This document shows, in pieces, positions 21,421 through 32,640 of a stretch of DNA of 64,000 nucleotides. The position numbers and the translations under genes are program-made. The DNA lies in contig JAVIAB010000051.1 in NCBI GenBank assembly GCA_032433765.1, forward strand, positions 46,795,986-46,859,985, written 5' to 3'. The notes under the pieces were generated by a model. It was not told the origin of the DNA, did no database searches, and was given only the letters and a program-made list of their open reading frames with translations. How positions within the stretch are numbered: position 1 is the stretch's first letter; each line of letters opens with the position of its first letter. The stretch comes from Megaustenia siamemsis. Its lineage: Eukaryota; Mollusca; Gastropoda; Stylommatophora; Ariophantidae.

Positions 21421-23500
21421 TTGAGTTATTGAGTTATTTGCAGGTCGTCATCATTACACTCCGAACATGCCCATAGATGCTCAGATCCCCTCCTCAACAA
21501 GTCCCGCAGTGTCATCGACTGACGACTCCCTTTCTGTGTTGGTTGATAAGCCTTCTTATACGTCCACTAAGTTTCTCGTTTCTGACTGTCCTCATCTTAA
21601 CTCCCATCTCTTTCATCCAAAGGAGTTACGTGGCCTAATGTTTGTTGAAGTCCTGCGCCCTCCCAACATCTCGGAGGGCTTTAATGACGTCCACCCGATC
21701 CATCCGTTGACCGTCTTCAACGACAGCGCAGCTTGTCGACCTGTCCGCTCTTTCATTTCCCCCGTACTCCTGCATGTCCTGGGACGTAGACAGAGGTGAC
21801 CCTATGTATTTGTGTTTTCTGCAATGACACTACCCGTTGCCTGCATACAGAGTGCGCGTTCACTCTTATCATGCTCATCAAATCACTTAGTATGCAGACG
21901 TGGGTGTAATCTCTAGACTCTAACCAGATGAATGCCCTGGTCACTGCCATCATCTCCATCGTGATGCTACTCGTGGTCATAACGTATGCACCACTGTATT
22001 TTTTGACTAATCTGCTTGCCGAGCGTGCTGTAAATGCCCATGCACTCGTTTGGTGTCGTATTACGGATCTGTCGGTATAGATGACTGCATCTTTCTCATC
22101 GATGTTATCCCAGATTAGACCCTTGACTTCCTCATTGAGCAGGACTGAGTTATGTTCCCTACATTTCCTGTCCGTTGTGACAATACACGAGCTTGTGCCC
22201 ATGAATGACGTAGGCACATGTATCCACTCCTGCACTTATCTTAAAATAGGCTCGCGCCCTCCATATCTAGAATCTGGATCCATTGTTGAAAAGTCAAGAC
22301 GATACCTCATTGCTACACAGGGAGTGCCTTCGTGCACCTCAAGATGATGCACATAGCTACATTCTGTATTTTCTACAGCCTGGCAATTTGCATAATTTTG
22401 ATAGTAAGAAATGCTAGAGCATACTCGATAGGTGCGAGGTTTAGTCCCTTGAACAGAAGGGTCAGTAGCATCTGCTCGATGTTGGATACCTGCTATGACC
22501 TTCAACTTGGCTAAATCTTTGCGGAATTTAGTTATTACATGGTCGACGTGGTCCCGAGAACACAGGCTGCGATCAAATTTAACCCCTAGATACGTCATAA
22601 ATCTGTCCCTGGTTACCTTATCATCTCTCATTCGTACCACTGGTGTTTTCGTGTTAACGATAGGATTGTTAGGGGAGAACTATGCAACTGATGCTTTATT
22701 AGGATTAACCAAGGCACCTCATACTCTTCACCAGGAAGAGATACGATCGAGTTCGTTTTGCATTGTGGAGGCGTTTTCTCGTCTGTCTCTTCCCTGTCGA
22801 TATACCAGATTGTAAGCAAAAGTCATAGTTCTTCCCCTCCCATCCAGCTACTGTTCCGTGATCGTTATTGTGTACACGTTAAATAGAACTGATGACAATG
22901 GTGAGCCAAATGGACATTGGCTTGGATGACCAACTTCTTCCACATCACCTCTGAAACAGTGCTGCAGCGATCTATCTAATGAGGAAGGGGTGCACCGCCA
23001 ATTTGAGGAGCATGTGCATGAGGTATTTAAATGCGTCTTTGTTGTATGCATCTTCCAGATCTATAGTAGCAGCACGTGTCACCTCTTGTCCATGGAAGCC
23101 TTCGAAGACTTCATAGGCGAAGACTCCTCATTGAGCCATGTCTCTTATAACCTCCGAGTATGGTGGGAATGCGTGTATCTGTTCAAGGTCACAAGTGAGT
23201 ACACGGGCAACTATTTTCTCCAGTAGCTTACCCATAGTGTTCTGCAACGTGATTAGTCTGTAGACACTGATCAGAGAATGGTTCTTGTTTTGTCCCACGC
23301 AGTTATATAAACCCCGCTGCCACCATGTTGTTTCGCGCAAGGATGGCCTGTCCAAGGTGTTGTCTGTTGTAGAAGCAGTGAAATCCAGGGCACTAACTGT
23401 CCTATCACCAAGATGTGTTTCTTGTAAAATCATTCTATCGGCCCCACACAGTAGCTTATCAAGAATGGGCCGTCGTTGATTTATCAAAGCACAGTTCCAA
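21421..23500 (-). pseudogene. LINE I-A copy 2, long but internally deleted
   Basis: The 3' end at 21421 carries the TTGAGTTA duplicated tail and the ATGATGACGACCTGCAAATA-type terminus. Going 5' on the minus strand: decayed RNase H (IYTDRSVIRHQTSAW, GHAGVRG), RT thumb region (YLGVKFDRSLCSRDH), the RT active-site strand read as FAYN rather than FADD near 22830, PFGSPLSSVLFNVY at 22900, and an RT start (QNTMGKLLEKIVARVLT). At about 23350-23487 the frame switches to an endonuclease-start motif (ILDKLLCGADRMILQETHLG). Most of APE is therefore deleted and its start is joined to RT. Multiple stops and frameshifts. Confidence 0.85.
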
Positions 23501-24022
23501 TATCAAACACATACTTTAGGCCTAGTCTCTCGCACATCGACCGTTTCTGACACATTCCGGAACGTTGCCTTTTCTTGTTGAAAAACCTCTCAAAAGTTAA
23601 CATGCTTAGAGAATGAGGACACGTATAATCCATGTGACTATCGCTTGTGTTCATGCATGTTCCAGGTCAAGTATAAATGTAGGATGTCGGTAGAAGAACG
23701 CAAATAAATTTACGGCGAAGATGAAAGTGGCATCAATTATCTTCGGATTTTTTTAGTTGGAAATGAACGAAAATGAAATGTTGTCTCATGTATACATACA
23801 ATAAAAATGTAGATGAAAAATATGGAGTCAGGTAGGGTTAGAAAATAAAGTGAGTGAAACGCAACAGCTTCGTTGCATTTAAATACCTTTCCAAATGAAT
23901 CAAGCGTCGTTATTTGAAGACTTGCATGTAACAGAAGAATGCGTGATTCACATGACATGTAACGTAAAACAGCACGGGGAGAAACCCGCATCACGTTCAG
24001 ACAGGTTATAATTTGCTTACAG
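23501..24022. other. no gene seen
   Basis: Unique AT-rich sequence ending in a splice-acceptor-like TTTGCTTACAG at 24012-24022. Confidence 0.4.
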
Positions 24023-24176
24023 TTAACGTTAACTCAGCGTGGGCGATTAAGACGAGCCCTAAAACCTAGAGGTACTCATCGCTGTATTCGACTTTGTGAT
24101 GCTAAGGAGTTGTGTATAGACACAGAAAAGGGAGTTGTGGATAGCAAATTAATTACTGATTATAATACTAGGCAAG
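24023..24176 (+). CDS. candidate internal exon, basic protein, unidentified
   Basis: Bounded by an acceptor-like ATTTGCTTACAG and a strong donor CAAG/GTAAGT at 24177. The open frame reads QRGRLRRALKPRGTHRCIR, then LCDAKELCIDTEKG, then SKLITDYNTRQG. The frame also stays open some 19 codons upstream of the acceptor, so a longer exon is possible. The peptide is basic in its first half with three Cys. I know no family for it and see no partner exon within several kb, so it may be a relic or a coincidence. Confidence 0.3.
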
Positions 24177-24934
24177 GTAAGTACTTAATATATTACATTT
24201 TTTTCCATGACAGATTGTCGTTACATGGCTGAACGAACTGCCTTCAAGGTCTAGAAGATTTGATTTTATAAACCTACTTTCATACTTGTGCAATAATTTT
24301 AAAAAGATAAAGTATTTGTTGTTTGATGGAACGTCTATCCTCTAACAAAGTTTGTTTCTATGCTGCCGTGTTGTTACTGTACGAGACAAACAGTGAAAGA
24401 GTGTAATGTTTTCTATGTCAGCATATTCACTGGAATTTTTCCAACGTGCACTGCGGGGCGACTTAATTCAATTTGTTTCTATTTTTATGCATCGTAGATT
24501 TGGTTTTTTTAGCGTTTGCTTTTCAGTATTTTTCCTGTTAAATTGTTCTATATGAGTATTTAGACAAAGTATCTAATTTTTTTAGTTTTGTATTATGATT
24601 TTGAGAAGCCCAATCTCTATATATCAGCAACTCTCTAACGAACACAAAATCAGTTTGTTAATTATTTAGAACATACAGCTAGAAATATTAGTACTAAATA
24701 CATGAGGAAAATTAAGGAACTCACATAAAGACTGTAATAAAAGATAGCAACTAGGATATAAACATGCTGCCACAATGACAGTAACCCTGGGATGTAAAAT
24801 AACAATGAGTTCAAATTTAAATAATAGACTTCGGCTTCCGTGGCACATATAAGCTAATAATATTAATAAGAATGACGTACCATTTATTTATTAAACGATA
24901 ACACGAAATTCACAGCAGTTAAGAATAGACTACT

Positions 24935-24993
<59 letters not shown>

Positions 24994-25063
24994 ATTTATT
25001 ATTTATTAATAATACTATAACTATTCTATCGTTTAGCTCCAATAGAAGAGTGATTCACTTATT
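24177..25063. other. no gene seen; (TA)n at 24937-24988
   Basis: AT-rich with a pure TA microsatellite of about 50 bp. Confidence 0.6.
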
Positions 25064-25077
25064 GGATTATCGGTATA

Positions 25078-25445
25078 GTAAAGTAAAGTAAAGTACCCCC
25101 CGTCACGCCAAGTGGCGTATAGGGAAATATGGTGTTAGTGACCCTATATTTTACAGACCTTCAGCACATGATTTTTGGGGTAATGTGGTCGGTATTACGC
25201 CCGTGCTGCTTTTACTTTCCCAGAAAAAATCCGGTACCTATTTAAGGCTGGGTGAACCCGGAGCCGTCGGTTGGGATCGAACCCTACCCTTGTCCGTAGT
25301 AGTCCAGTTCACTAACCACTGAGCTATCGTGGCTCCTACTAATTTTTAGGGAATTAGTAAAACCCAGGTGTCCTCGCCAGGATTACGAACCCCGGCTGTT
25401 GCCGTGGTAAGCCAACCGCCTATCGATTGCGCTAACCGGACACCC
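25078..25445 (-). mobile_element. dimeric tRNA SINE (two tRNA heads), full insertion with TSD
   Basis: A perfect 14-bp repeat GGATTATCGGTATA at 25064-25077 and 25446-25459 flanks the whole unit. On the minus strand the first head reads GTGTCCGGTTAGCGC, then B-box GGGGTTCGTAATCC, closing with GGACAC that pairs with GTGTCC. A linker GTTTTACTAATTCC follows. The second head is GAGCCACGATAGCTCAGTGG, then GGTTCGATCCC, closing with GGCTC that pairs with GAGCC. The shared SINE-1 body and an ACTTT-repeat tail complete it. The shared TSD shows both heads moved together. Confidence 0.9.
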
Positions 25446-25459
25446 GGATTATCGGTATA

Positions 25460-25606
25460 CTGATGGGAAATGGGGAGGGTTCAATCATTCCTAACCCTCC
25501 GGGAATTGGGGCGCGGGTTCGATCATTTCTAAAACTCGAGGGACGATGGGAGGGTTCATTCATTCTTAACACTAGGGGAATGGGAGGAGGGTTCTTTCTC
25601 TCCTAA
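25460..25606. repeat. minisatellite interrupted by LINE I-B (left part)
   Basis: Units of about 45-50 bp built on GGGGAATGGGAGGAGGGTTC and ATTCACTCCTAACACT. The array resumes at 27005-27095 on the other side of the LINE. Confidence 0.8.
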
Positions 25607-25615
25607 CACTCGGGG

Positions 25616-25618
<3 letters not shown>

Positions 25619-25652
<34 letters not shown>

Positions 25653-26992
25653 GATCAAGACTCAATCAGAGTAGGATTCCAGACTCTCTCATGAAGTCAG
25701 CTGTCTGTTTAAGCGAATCGATTGCCCCATATAGTTTTTCTTCCAGGGAGGTGGGCGTGGACCACATTGCTCTTCTCAGGTCTGTGTACTGGGGGCAATC
25801 CTGTAGAACATGTTTTGTAGTCATATTGTCCAGTGTACATTGGCATAGGCTGGTTGTACCTATTTTGAAGTTGGTGAACATGTGATTTCTCATTCTATTG
25901 TGGCCAGGGCGTAGGCGAAGTATGATGACTTGATCCCTCCTTGAAAGTTGGTGGTATCCGTCACTCTCGTTATGCTTTGAGTGTTCTCGTTTCCATTTTT
26001 CATGGAAATGACCTTTGAGGATGGATTTGGCTTCATCATAACTGAGCGGATGGTTTTCTTGTGGTAATCTCCCTCCCTCTTTAGCTAATTTGTCTGCGCG
26101 TTCGTTCCCGTGTATATTACAGTGTGATGGTATCCACTGAATGAATACTCTCTTAAAGTTATTGCATAGTTGGTCTAGGGTTGTTCTCATGTCATCTAGT
26201 TCATTGTTCTTGGGGCTTTTTAGAGCTGATAGTACTGACAGTGCATCAGTCAGAATCACCAATTTATTGTGCATGTTATTTTTGTGTTGAGTAGTCAGTG
26301 TTACAGCATCTCTGATGGCCTCAGTTTCTGCTTTGAAGTTGTTTGAGAATTTTCCGGTAGCTATTGACTTGGTGATCTCATCCTGATTATCCAGCGTCAA
26401 GAACACACCTCCCCCTCCATTTCTGGTGGTATTTGTAGCAGAGCCATCTGTGTATATGTGGAACCAAGAGTCCTGTGGGTAGGTATCGTGTATGTGTTTT
26501 TCTGCTACGTGTTTTCTTTCTGTGTCTGATTGGGTGCCTTTTTTCATGATTCCTTTTATATTTTCCTGAAGTTCTGGTATTTTATGTTTTCCATGAGGAG
26601 ACAAAAAGATGGGCCCAAGGGTTTCTATATTGTTTGGGAAAGTACTGGGTCTCCAGTTGTTAGTTATTGCCAATTGGCAATTGTAGCGAAGTTCCTCCTC
26701 TTTAGTCGTACAATTCCGAACCAGTTATTCTTTGGTGCATGGGGTGGCTAAGGAGCCTTCTATATTTCTCCGCTTGTTGCAATACTTTAGTGACCCGTCT
26801 GTCATATAAGGGTTGTAAATCTGTTACTGTTTCTAGAGTCTTGATACGTGTAGATTTCATAGCACCAGTGATGATACGTTTAGCTTGGTTCTGTGTTCTG
26901 TTAATTTTGCTAAGGTGTGATTTGGAAGCCATAGCCCTGGCTGTGACTCCATACTCTAGAACTGGTCTGACTCTTCCTGCGTATAGTCTTTT
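25619..26992 (-). mobile_element. LINE I-B copy 1 (RNase H end), TSD, (AG)n tail
   Basis: The direct repeat CACTCGGGGAAT occurs at 25607-25618 and 26993-27004. The element starts (5', at 26992) inside RT sequence (RVKRLYAGRVRPVLEYG, RTQNQAKRIITGAM). It changes frame near 26700, runs through RNase H, and ends in an AG microsatellite (25619-25650) that serves as its tail. It sits within a minisatellite that is older than the insertion. Confidence 0.88.
25666..26673 (-). pseudogene. RNase H domain and C-terminus of LINE I-B
   Basis: Open frame of 335 codons. RNase H residues are all present: D76 in IYTDGSATN, E116 in FKAETEAIRDA, D143 in ILTDALSVL, and H184 and D194 in IPSHCNIHGNERADKLA. A C-terminal CxC-x10-H-x4-C pattern (CQCTLDNMTTKHVLQDC) is typical of the end of such LINE ORF2 proteins. 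The domain would remove the RNA strand of the cDNA hybrid during reverse transcription. The rest of ORF2 is lost by 5' truncation plus one frameshift near 26690. Family I-B is distinct from I-A in sequence and tail. Confidence 0.88.
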
Positions 26993-27004
26993 CACTCGGG
27001 GAAT

Positions 27005-27095
27005 GAGTGGACGGTTCAATCACTCCTAACACTAGGGTAATGGGAAGCGGGTTAATTCACTCCTAACACTCAGGAAAATGGAGGAGGGTTCATTC
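27005..27095. repeat. minisatellite interrupted by LINE I-B (right part)
   Basis: Continues the GGAATGAGTGGACGGTTCA and CTCCTAACACT units of 25460-25606. Confidence 0.75.
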
Positions 27096-28075
27096 GGCCT
27101 ACATGTGGCCTTCAGAAAACGAGAAGAACACAAAGGGACAACAGAATGAAGATAAACTCTACTACATGTTCTAGAATGAGTAGAACTAGTAGATCAAGGA
27201 AAAACAAAATTGGGATAAAAAATGAAAAGAAATGAAATGACAAAATTAAAGGGAAATGTGCTATATTATAAGACAATTTAAAAAGTAATATAACTAAACA
27301 GTTAAATAAAGTAATCCAACACTTAGCTAAAAATCTACCCAGGAGTTTCAATGCAGCGTGCCTCTAATGTATATGTAGGTCAGGTGTCAATAGGATGAGA
27401 AGTGAGGGTGGGAACCAAGCCACGTGCTTGGACGAAAAATCTGAAAATAAAAGTTGGCGGGAATGTGATGACCGGGGGTGTGAATGACTGTCCAGAAATA
27501 GATGGGTACCTGCTAGATAGGTAAATGTATACTAGAGCGTGAATACATGAACAAACAAATGTAAAAGGGGATCATAGGAGACTGGATATAATCACGAGGT
27601 ACAGTCTAAGAGATGGGATTGGATGACAGTAGCATGAAAGTAGTAGTCAATATCGGATATGGGGGAATAGTAAAGTAAGTAAGGTAGTGCTGGAATGGCA
27701 ACTGCGAAAGAGAAGAATATGGCAGAATAGGTGCTAGTAGATAAATAAATAATTGTCGTTATAGTGAGCTCTTACCATGTAGATGGAGGCGTACGTTAAG
27801 CTGGAATATGCGTCTCGACACGATACGATATGCATACCACAGTAAGTTTAGAAATATATAAACGTACCACTTATATGAATAGTTCTCTTATAATGCAGTA
27901 CATTTCTATTTACTTTTATTCTTTTCATTTCATTTCTCTCTTTATCCCGTTATTTTTTTCTACTTTTTTCTCTACTAGTCCTATTCTAGAACATGTTGTA
28001 GAGTTTATTCCCTTGTCCGTTTGTGTTGTTCTATCTTTCTGAAGAAAGCAACATGTAGGCCGAAACGTCATGGTT
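27096..28075. mobile_element. ~1-kb element with ~170-bp inverted ends, unclassified
   Basis: 27096-27260 (GGCCTACATGTGGCCTTCAG, ATAAACTCTACTACATGTTC) is the diverged inverse of about 27900-28075 (GAACATGTTGTAGAGTTTAT, GCAACATGTAGGCCGAAACG). The 640 bp between has no recognisable protein. The end motif CTGAAG, then ACATGTAGGCCGAAACGTC, recalls the conserved ends of Penelope-like elements, some of which hold hammerhead ribozymes (family knowledge, not demonstrated here). No clear TSD. Confidence 0.6.
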
Positions 28076-28394
28076 TTATTGTGTCCCTTTTTTGTAAAGC
28101 TGTCAGTAAACTTTGAACGAGTGTTCGTAACACCACTCGCTCCCTACGGTCAAGAAGGAAACCTGACAAGAGCATTTCTTGCTATTTTCTTCCTGTAAAA
28201 CTACTGAGGTTATATAACAACTGCTATACAAGTATAAATTAAGGAGACTTCACGTTTTATCAGTAAACTATGTTTTTATTACCCACCATCTTTGTATTAT
28301 CGAAGATCATGATACACCTTTTCTCGTCTGAGGATCTCCTGACTTTTATTTACCGTGACATTTGGAGACGTGAACAGTAATCTAACATAACCAC

Positions 28395-28790
28395 CTGTTG
28401 GTCTTCTTGTCTTTTGTGTAGCCTGTCAATAGGACTACAAGCCCATTAGATAAACTATCTGTTGGTCTTCTTGCCTTTTGTGTAGCCAGTCAATAGGACT
28501 ACAAGCCCATTAGATAAACTATCTGTTGGTCTTCTTGCCTTTTGTGTAGCCTGTCAATAGGACTACAAGCCCATTAGATAAACTATCTGATGGTCTTCTT
28601 GCCTTTTGTGTAGCCTGTCAATAGGACTCCAAGCCCATTAGATAAACTATATGTTGGTCTTCTTGCCTTTTGTGTAGCCAGTCAATAGGACTACAAGCCC
28701 ATTAGATAAACTATCTGTTGGTCTTCTTGCCTTTTGTGTAGCCTGTCAATAGGACTACAAGCCCATTAGATAAACTATCTGTTGGACTTT
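28395..28790. repeat. 64-bp minisatellite, 6 copies
   Basis: CTGTTGGTCTTCTTGCCTTT recurs at 28395, 28459 and on to 28779, with an exact 64-bp period and few substitutions. Confidence 0.95.
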
Positions 28791-29733
28791 TGGCATCTCT
28801 GCGGTGACTAAGTGTTTCATTTACTTTTGTTCTCATCACATAGGCCCTGAGAAAAAAAAAGCCTGCGTGTCTTTTCTTTCAGATTTTCACTTCTACTTTG
28901 TCATCATTTATCTTCCATCACCCAGAAACTACGAGAATAAATCTTCACATTCACTGATTATAATATTATTTATGTGTCGTCTGGTAGTGATTGCCGTATG
29001 CACTAATGAGATGTGCTCAAAACTGCACTTTTAATATGATTCTTTTCCTTGTTCATATTGATGAAGTTATGACTATCTTTCTCTAATCATAAAATACTTT
29101 TTTGGTTTATGTGGATATTATTTCGTCTCATCCCCCCCCCCCGGTCCCAAGATACTCATAATCCACGTGGATGTTTTTTTTTTAATTTATTTAATTCCAC
29201 ATTTAGTTATGAACACAAATAGTGCACGTTGGGTTTCGCCCTTTATTTAATATTTCCATACTTCATTTTTTATGATGTTGAAATGAGATACCTTCACGTG
29301 TTTATGATTGGTTCTGTATCGTAAACTAAATTCATTTTGTTGCTAAAACACTAACGAGACTAATAATCTATCGAACGACATGGCTAAAATAAAACGTGAG
29401 CAAATAACAAGTGCTGCCCAGAAAGCTCAGGCACGATATAATAGCTTCCATTAACCCACTGCGGAGACGGCCGATATCATCAAGCATTGTGTCATTATCT
29501 TGACACTTGTGTTTTCTCAGAACTCATACCACCAATGGGATGTTGTATTTATGTCCAGGATATTCGCTGCCTTGTAGTCAAGAACGATAATAACCTACTT
29601 TCTGCTGCTGGGCCCATCTATTCTTGTTATCAACAAACTGAAGATTTGTGATCGTGTCAATCTGCTGGCGATGTTTATATAAGACAGAAGCAAATTCCAA
29701 GCTCAGCTGTTAGCGCTAGAAAATTATGGTTTC
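28791..29733. other. no gene seen
   Basis: AT-rich. Includes a C-run at 29133-29142 and T-run at 29176-29185. Confidence 0.5.
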
Positions 29734-30022
29734 TGCTTTTATTCTGACACAGATAACTGGGTGCACTCATACATGTTCATTTCGCTTTTATTCTGAAACG
29801 GATAACTGGGTGCACCCATAATTGTTGTTCATTTCGCTTTTATTCTTAAAGGATAACTTGGTCACTCAAAAATGTTGTTCTTTTCGTTTCTATTCTGAAA
29901 CGGATAACTGAGTGCACCCATAATTGTTGTTCATTTCGCTTTTATTCTTAAAAGGATAACTCAGTGCACCCATAATTATTGTTCATTTCGCCTTTATTCT
30001 AAATGAGATAACTATGTGCATA
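29734..30022. repeat. ~51-bp minisatellite, 6 diverged copies
   Basis: GCTTTTATTCTGAAACGGAT with AACTGGGTGCACCCATAATT recurs near 29735, 29784, 29836, 29886, 29938 and 29989. Unit length varies by 1-2 bp. Confidence 0.9.
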
Positions 30023-31525
30023 TACGAATGTTATTTCTTTGGGATCAAATATTAAAATATTAAAAAAAAAAAAAATTATTGCGTGATTCAAAGAAATTAG
30101 CGTAGCAAAGAAGTACACGTAGGACTATAGCCAAAACTGACGACTGTTTCGTACTAATGTATTCTGTAGATAATTCTGCACAGAATATAGGATTACATCA
30201 AACCGGACAGTATACTTTCAAAGAAAGGATTACGGTTAACTGCTCTATACTTTGTTTTCTTTTAAACTAAACTAATTAGTTTCAGGTCCATAAGAAAATA
30301 TACTTAAGTTGCTTGTCTGGTTTATAAAATAAAAACCAGTCTTTAGTAATTAATATACACGCCAGTTTTCTTTACGGACGAGAATCGATGAAAATAAGAG
30401 GATAATGTGAAGATTTCTGGCAGCAAAAGTGATGATTTTCTAAGGAGACCGTTCTGTACACATAGCACAGACAATAAATCAAATGAGAAAAGATAACGAA
30501 ATAATAACATTGCTATGAGTCGAAATCCAATGATAAATTGGAGGTAAACGGTAAAGACCTGAGTAGGTTGCTGCACAAACAATGCTATTTTCTCTAAAAG
30601 AGCGTTAGTGGAGAGAGAAACATTAAAAAAAGGCAGGTCTCTACTTGTGCTCTTATGATCATACTAAATATTGTGACGATAAAATGTAGTGCAACGTATA
30701 TAAATAGATTATAAACAAATGTAGCGATTTATCTCACTATTTCTATTTCCGTTTATTAATGACAGGAAGTTAGATACTTAAGAAATAATTACCTTTACTG
30801 GCAGCGAAAAATAACAACCAAATAAGGAAACTCGTCAATAAAACGCAGTGTTAGGGTTGTATGAACTTATCTGATCTATTCAATGCATACAGTGAATTCA
30901 TTTTTATATTCATTAATTGTGGCTGGAATATCAGCTGACAGGCTTAATATTAACAGGTTGAGATATGGCGATGACACTGTATAAATAGCATAGCGTGTGC
31001 AGATTCTCCAAACATTAATTGGAGAAGTCCTGTAAAAAGTACGGCACAAGATTTAGTCCTAACAGAAATAGAGCATAAGTGATGGCTATTTTAAAGAAAC
31101 TGGAAGCATCAAAGTGCAAGACCATACAAATGAAAAAGCACTGAAGCAACTTAAATTGCATTGACATAACAATAACTCACGATAGGTAATTTAGCTCTCA
31201 AAGAAAATGGAATAAAAAAAAATTGCAGGAAGAGGATGGATTCTATAAAATAAAACATTTTGCAGCAAGTCTTTGCTAATGAAAAAAAAAATATTTTATA
31301 ATTAAAAATAAAATATATAGAGATCTGCTGCCGTGGGTGGTGGACAATCTATGAGGAAATAAGAAGATCATTTTATGGTACACGAAAGTGGGTGTGACGA
31401 ATAGTGATAGTGCTTGGGGCAGTTGAGTAACGACGTCGAGGTGAGTGATGACAGTAAATAAAGAGAACTTTGAAGGGAAAACAATTTGTTAAAAGCCAAC
31501 CGTCATTGAGCATGTTCTAAGTGGA
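30023..31525. other. no gene seen; decayed LINE scrap likely at 30920-31190
   Basis: AT-rich. 30940-31190 has phrases resembling RTE family A on the plus strand (AGATATGGCGATGACACTGT recalls RYADD, followed by A-rich coding-like sequence), too decayed to assign firmly. Confidence 0.4.
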
Positions 31526-31946
31526 GGAAACTTCTTCCTCTTCCCCTTCTTCTTCTACTTCTTCTTCTTCTACTTCTTCTTCTTCTACTTCTTCTACTTC
31601 TTCTTCTACTTCTTCTACTTCTTCTACTTCTTCTTCTACTTCTTCTTCTACTTCTTCTACTTCTTCTACTTCTTCTACTTCTTCTTCTACTTCTTCTTCT
31701 ACTTCTTCTACTTCTTCTTCTACTTCTTCTACTTCTTCTTCTACTTCTTCTTCTACTTCTTCTACTTCTTCTACTTCTTCTACTTCTTCTTCTACTTCTT
31801 CTTCTACTTCTTCTACTTCTTCTACTTCTTCTTCTACTTCTTCTACTTCTTCTTCTACTTCTTCTTCTACTTCTTCTACTTCTTCTTCTACTTCTTCTAC
31901 TTCTTCTTCTTCTACTTCTTCTTCTTCTCTTCTTCTACTTTCCTTC
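31526..31946. repeat. expanded (TTC)n TAC trinucleotide array = LINE B tail
   Basis: About 420 bp of TTCTTCTAC and TTCTTCTTCTAC units with higher-order recurrence. On the minus strand it directly follows the family B 3' end, whose other copies end in short GAAGAAGAAG tails (55990-56008 and 51630-51640). I read it as a retrotransposon tail that expanded after insertion. The long Glu/Val and Ser/Thr frames through it are artefacts. Confidence 0.93.
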
Positions 31947-32278
31947 CTCATTTGCCTTTCAGCGTCGAGGGGAGATATAATTTGCGGTCTATAGCTCTTC
32001 TGTTCGCCTCTGCTACTGCTGTTTCCTAGTGCTTCTAATATTCCATCCATCCATCTTTTTCGTGGTCGACCCTTTGATCTGGTATTCTCACACGTTTATT
32101 GAGGGCTCGTTATGTTGTGTTTTGATCATCACTCTTCCTTGTCACGTGGCCAAACCATTTTATCTGTTGCTTCTTTATATATTCTATGGCGGGGGCTATT
32201 CCTAGCTTTTTTCTCAGTTCTTCATTTCTGATCTTATCTCTCAGTTTGTTTCCTGTCATTTGTCTGACACATTTCATT
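31947..32278 (-). pseudogene. RTE-like LINE (family B) 3' end
   Basis: The minus strand matches the copy at 55573-56008: MKCVRQMTGNKLRDKIRNEE, LRKKLGIAPAIEYIKKQQIK, WFGHVTRK, then RKRWMDGILEALGNS and the terminal SYRPQIISPLDAERQMR stretch in a shifted frame. Encodes the region downstream of RT. Frameshifted. Confidence 0.85.
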
Positions 32279-32371
32279 TTGGAAACGTGAAAGTATAAAA
32301 AGCAGTAAAAGAACAACGAGGTAGTGGAAAACATCAACAAAAAGTGACAAGTCTGGCATGGAAAGATATTA

Positions 32372-32640
32372 TCATCATCATGTGCCATACCGGTTGGCGT
32401 AGGTGATCATGTCCCTCCACAATCTTCTATCTACAGTGCATCGTATAAGTTCTGTTGTTGACTGTTTTCCATGTCATGACACCAAGCTATCCAGTATTTT
32501 CTCTCTTTGTCACCCGCGATCTCTCTTTCCTTTTATTTTTCCAGTTGTAACCAAGTATTCCAACTTTCCTCTTCTCATGATGTGCCCGAAAAATGTTGAT
32601 TGCTTCTTTCTGATGTTCTCTTTTATTACCACAAGTCAGT
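32372..32640 (-). pseudogene. RTE-like LINE (family C) 3' end with (ATG)n tail
   Basis: Starts at an ATCATCATC run (tail). The minus strand then reads a decayed end resembling the copies at 48840 and 49083, with GTTGTGGAGGGACATGATCA-type sequence and, upstream, RRGKLEYLVTTGK and KGKRDRG. Short hairpin-capable sequence (GCTGGT and ACCAGC, 32650-32675) lies just beyond, with a duplicated GTACTGTACGGCTG at 32640 and 32682. Confidence 0.75.

Noticed and set aside
25270..25345. Functional tRNA gene (also near 25370-25445)
   Set aside because: Both tRNA-like modules are inside a TSD-bounded SINE, and lone copies elsewhere have drifted loops.
31517..32050. Glu/Val-rich and Ser/Thr-rich long frames
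   Set aside because: Pure translation of a trinucleotide array on either strand.
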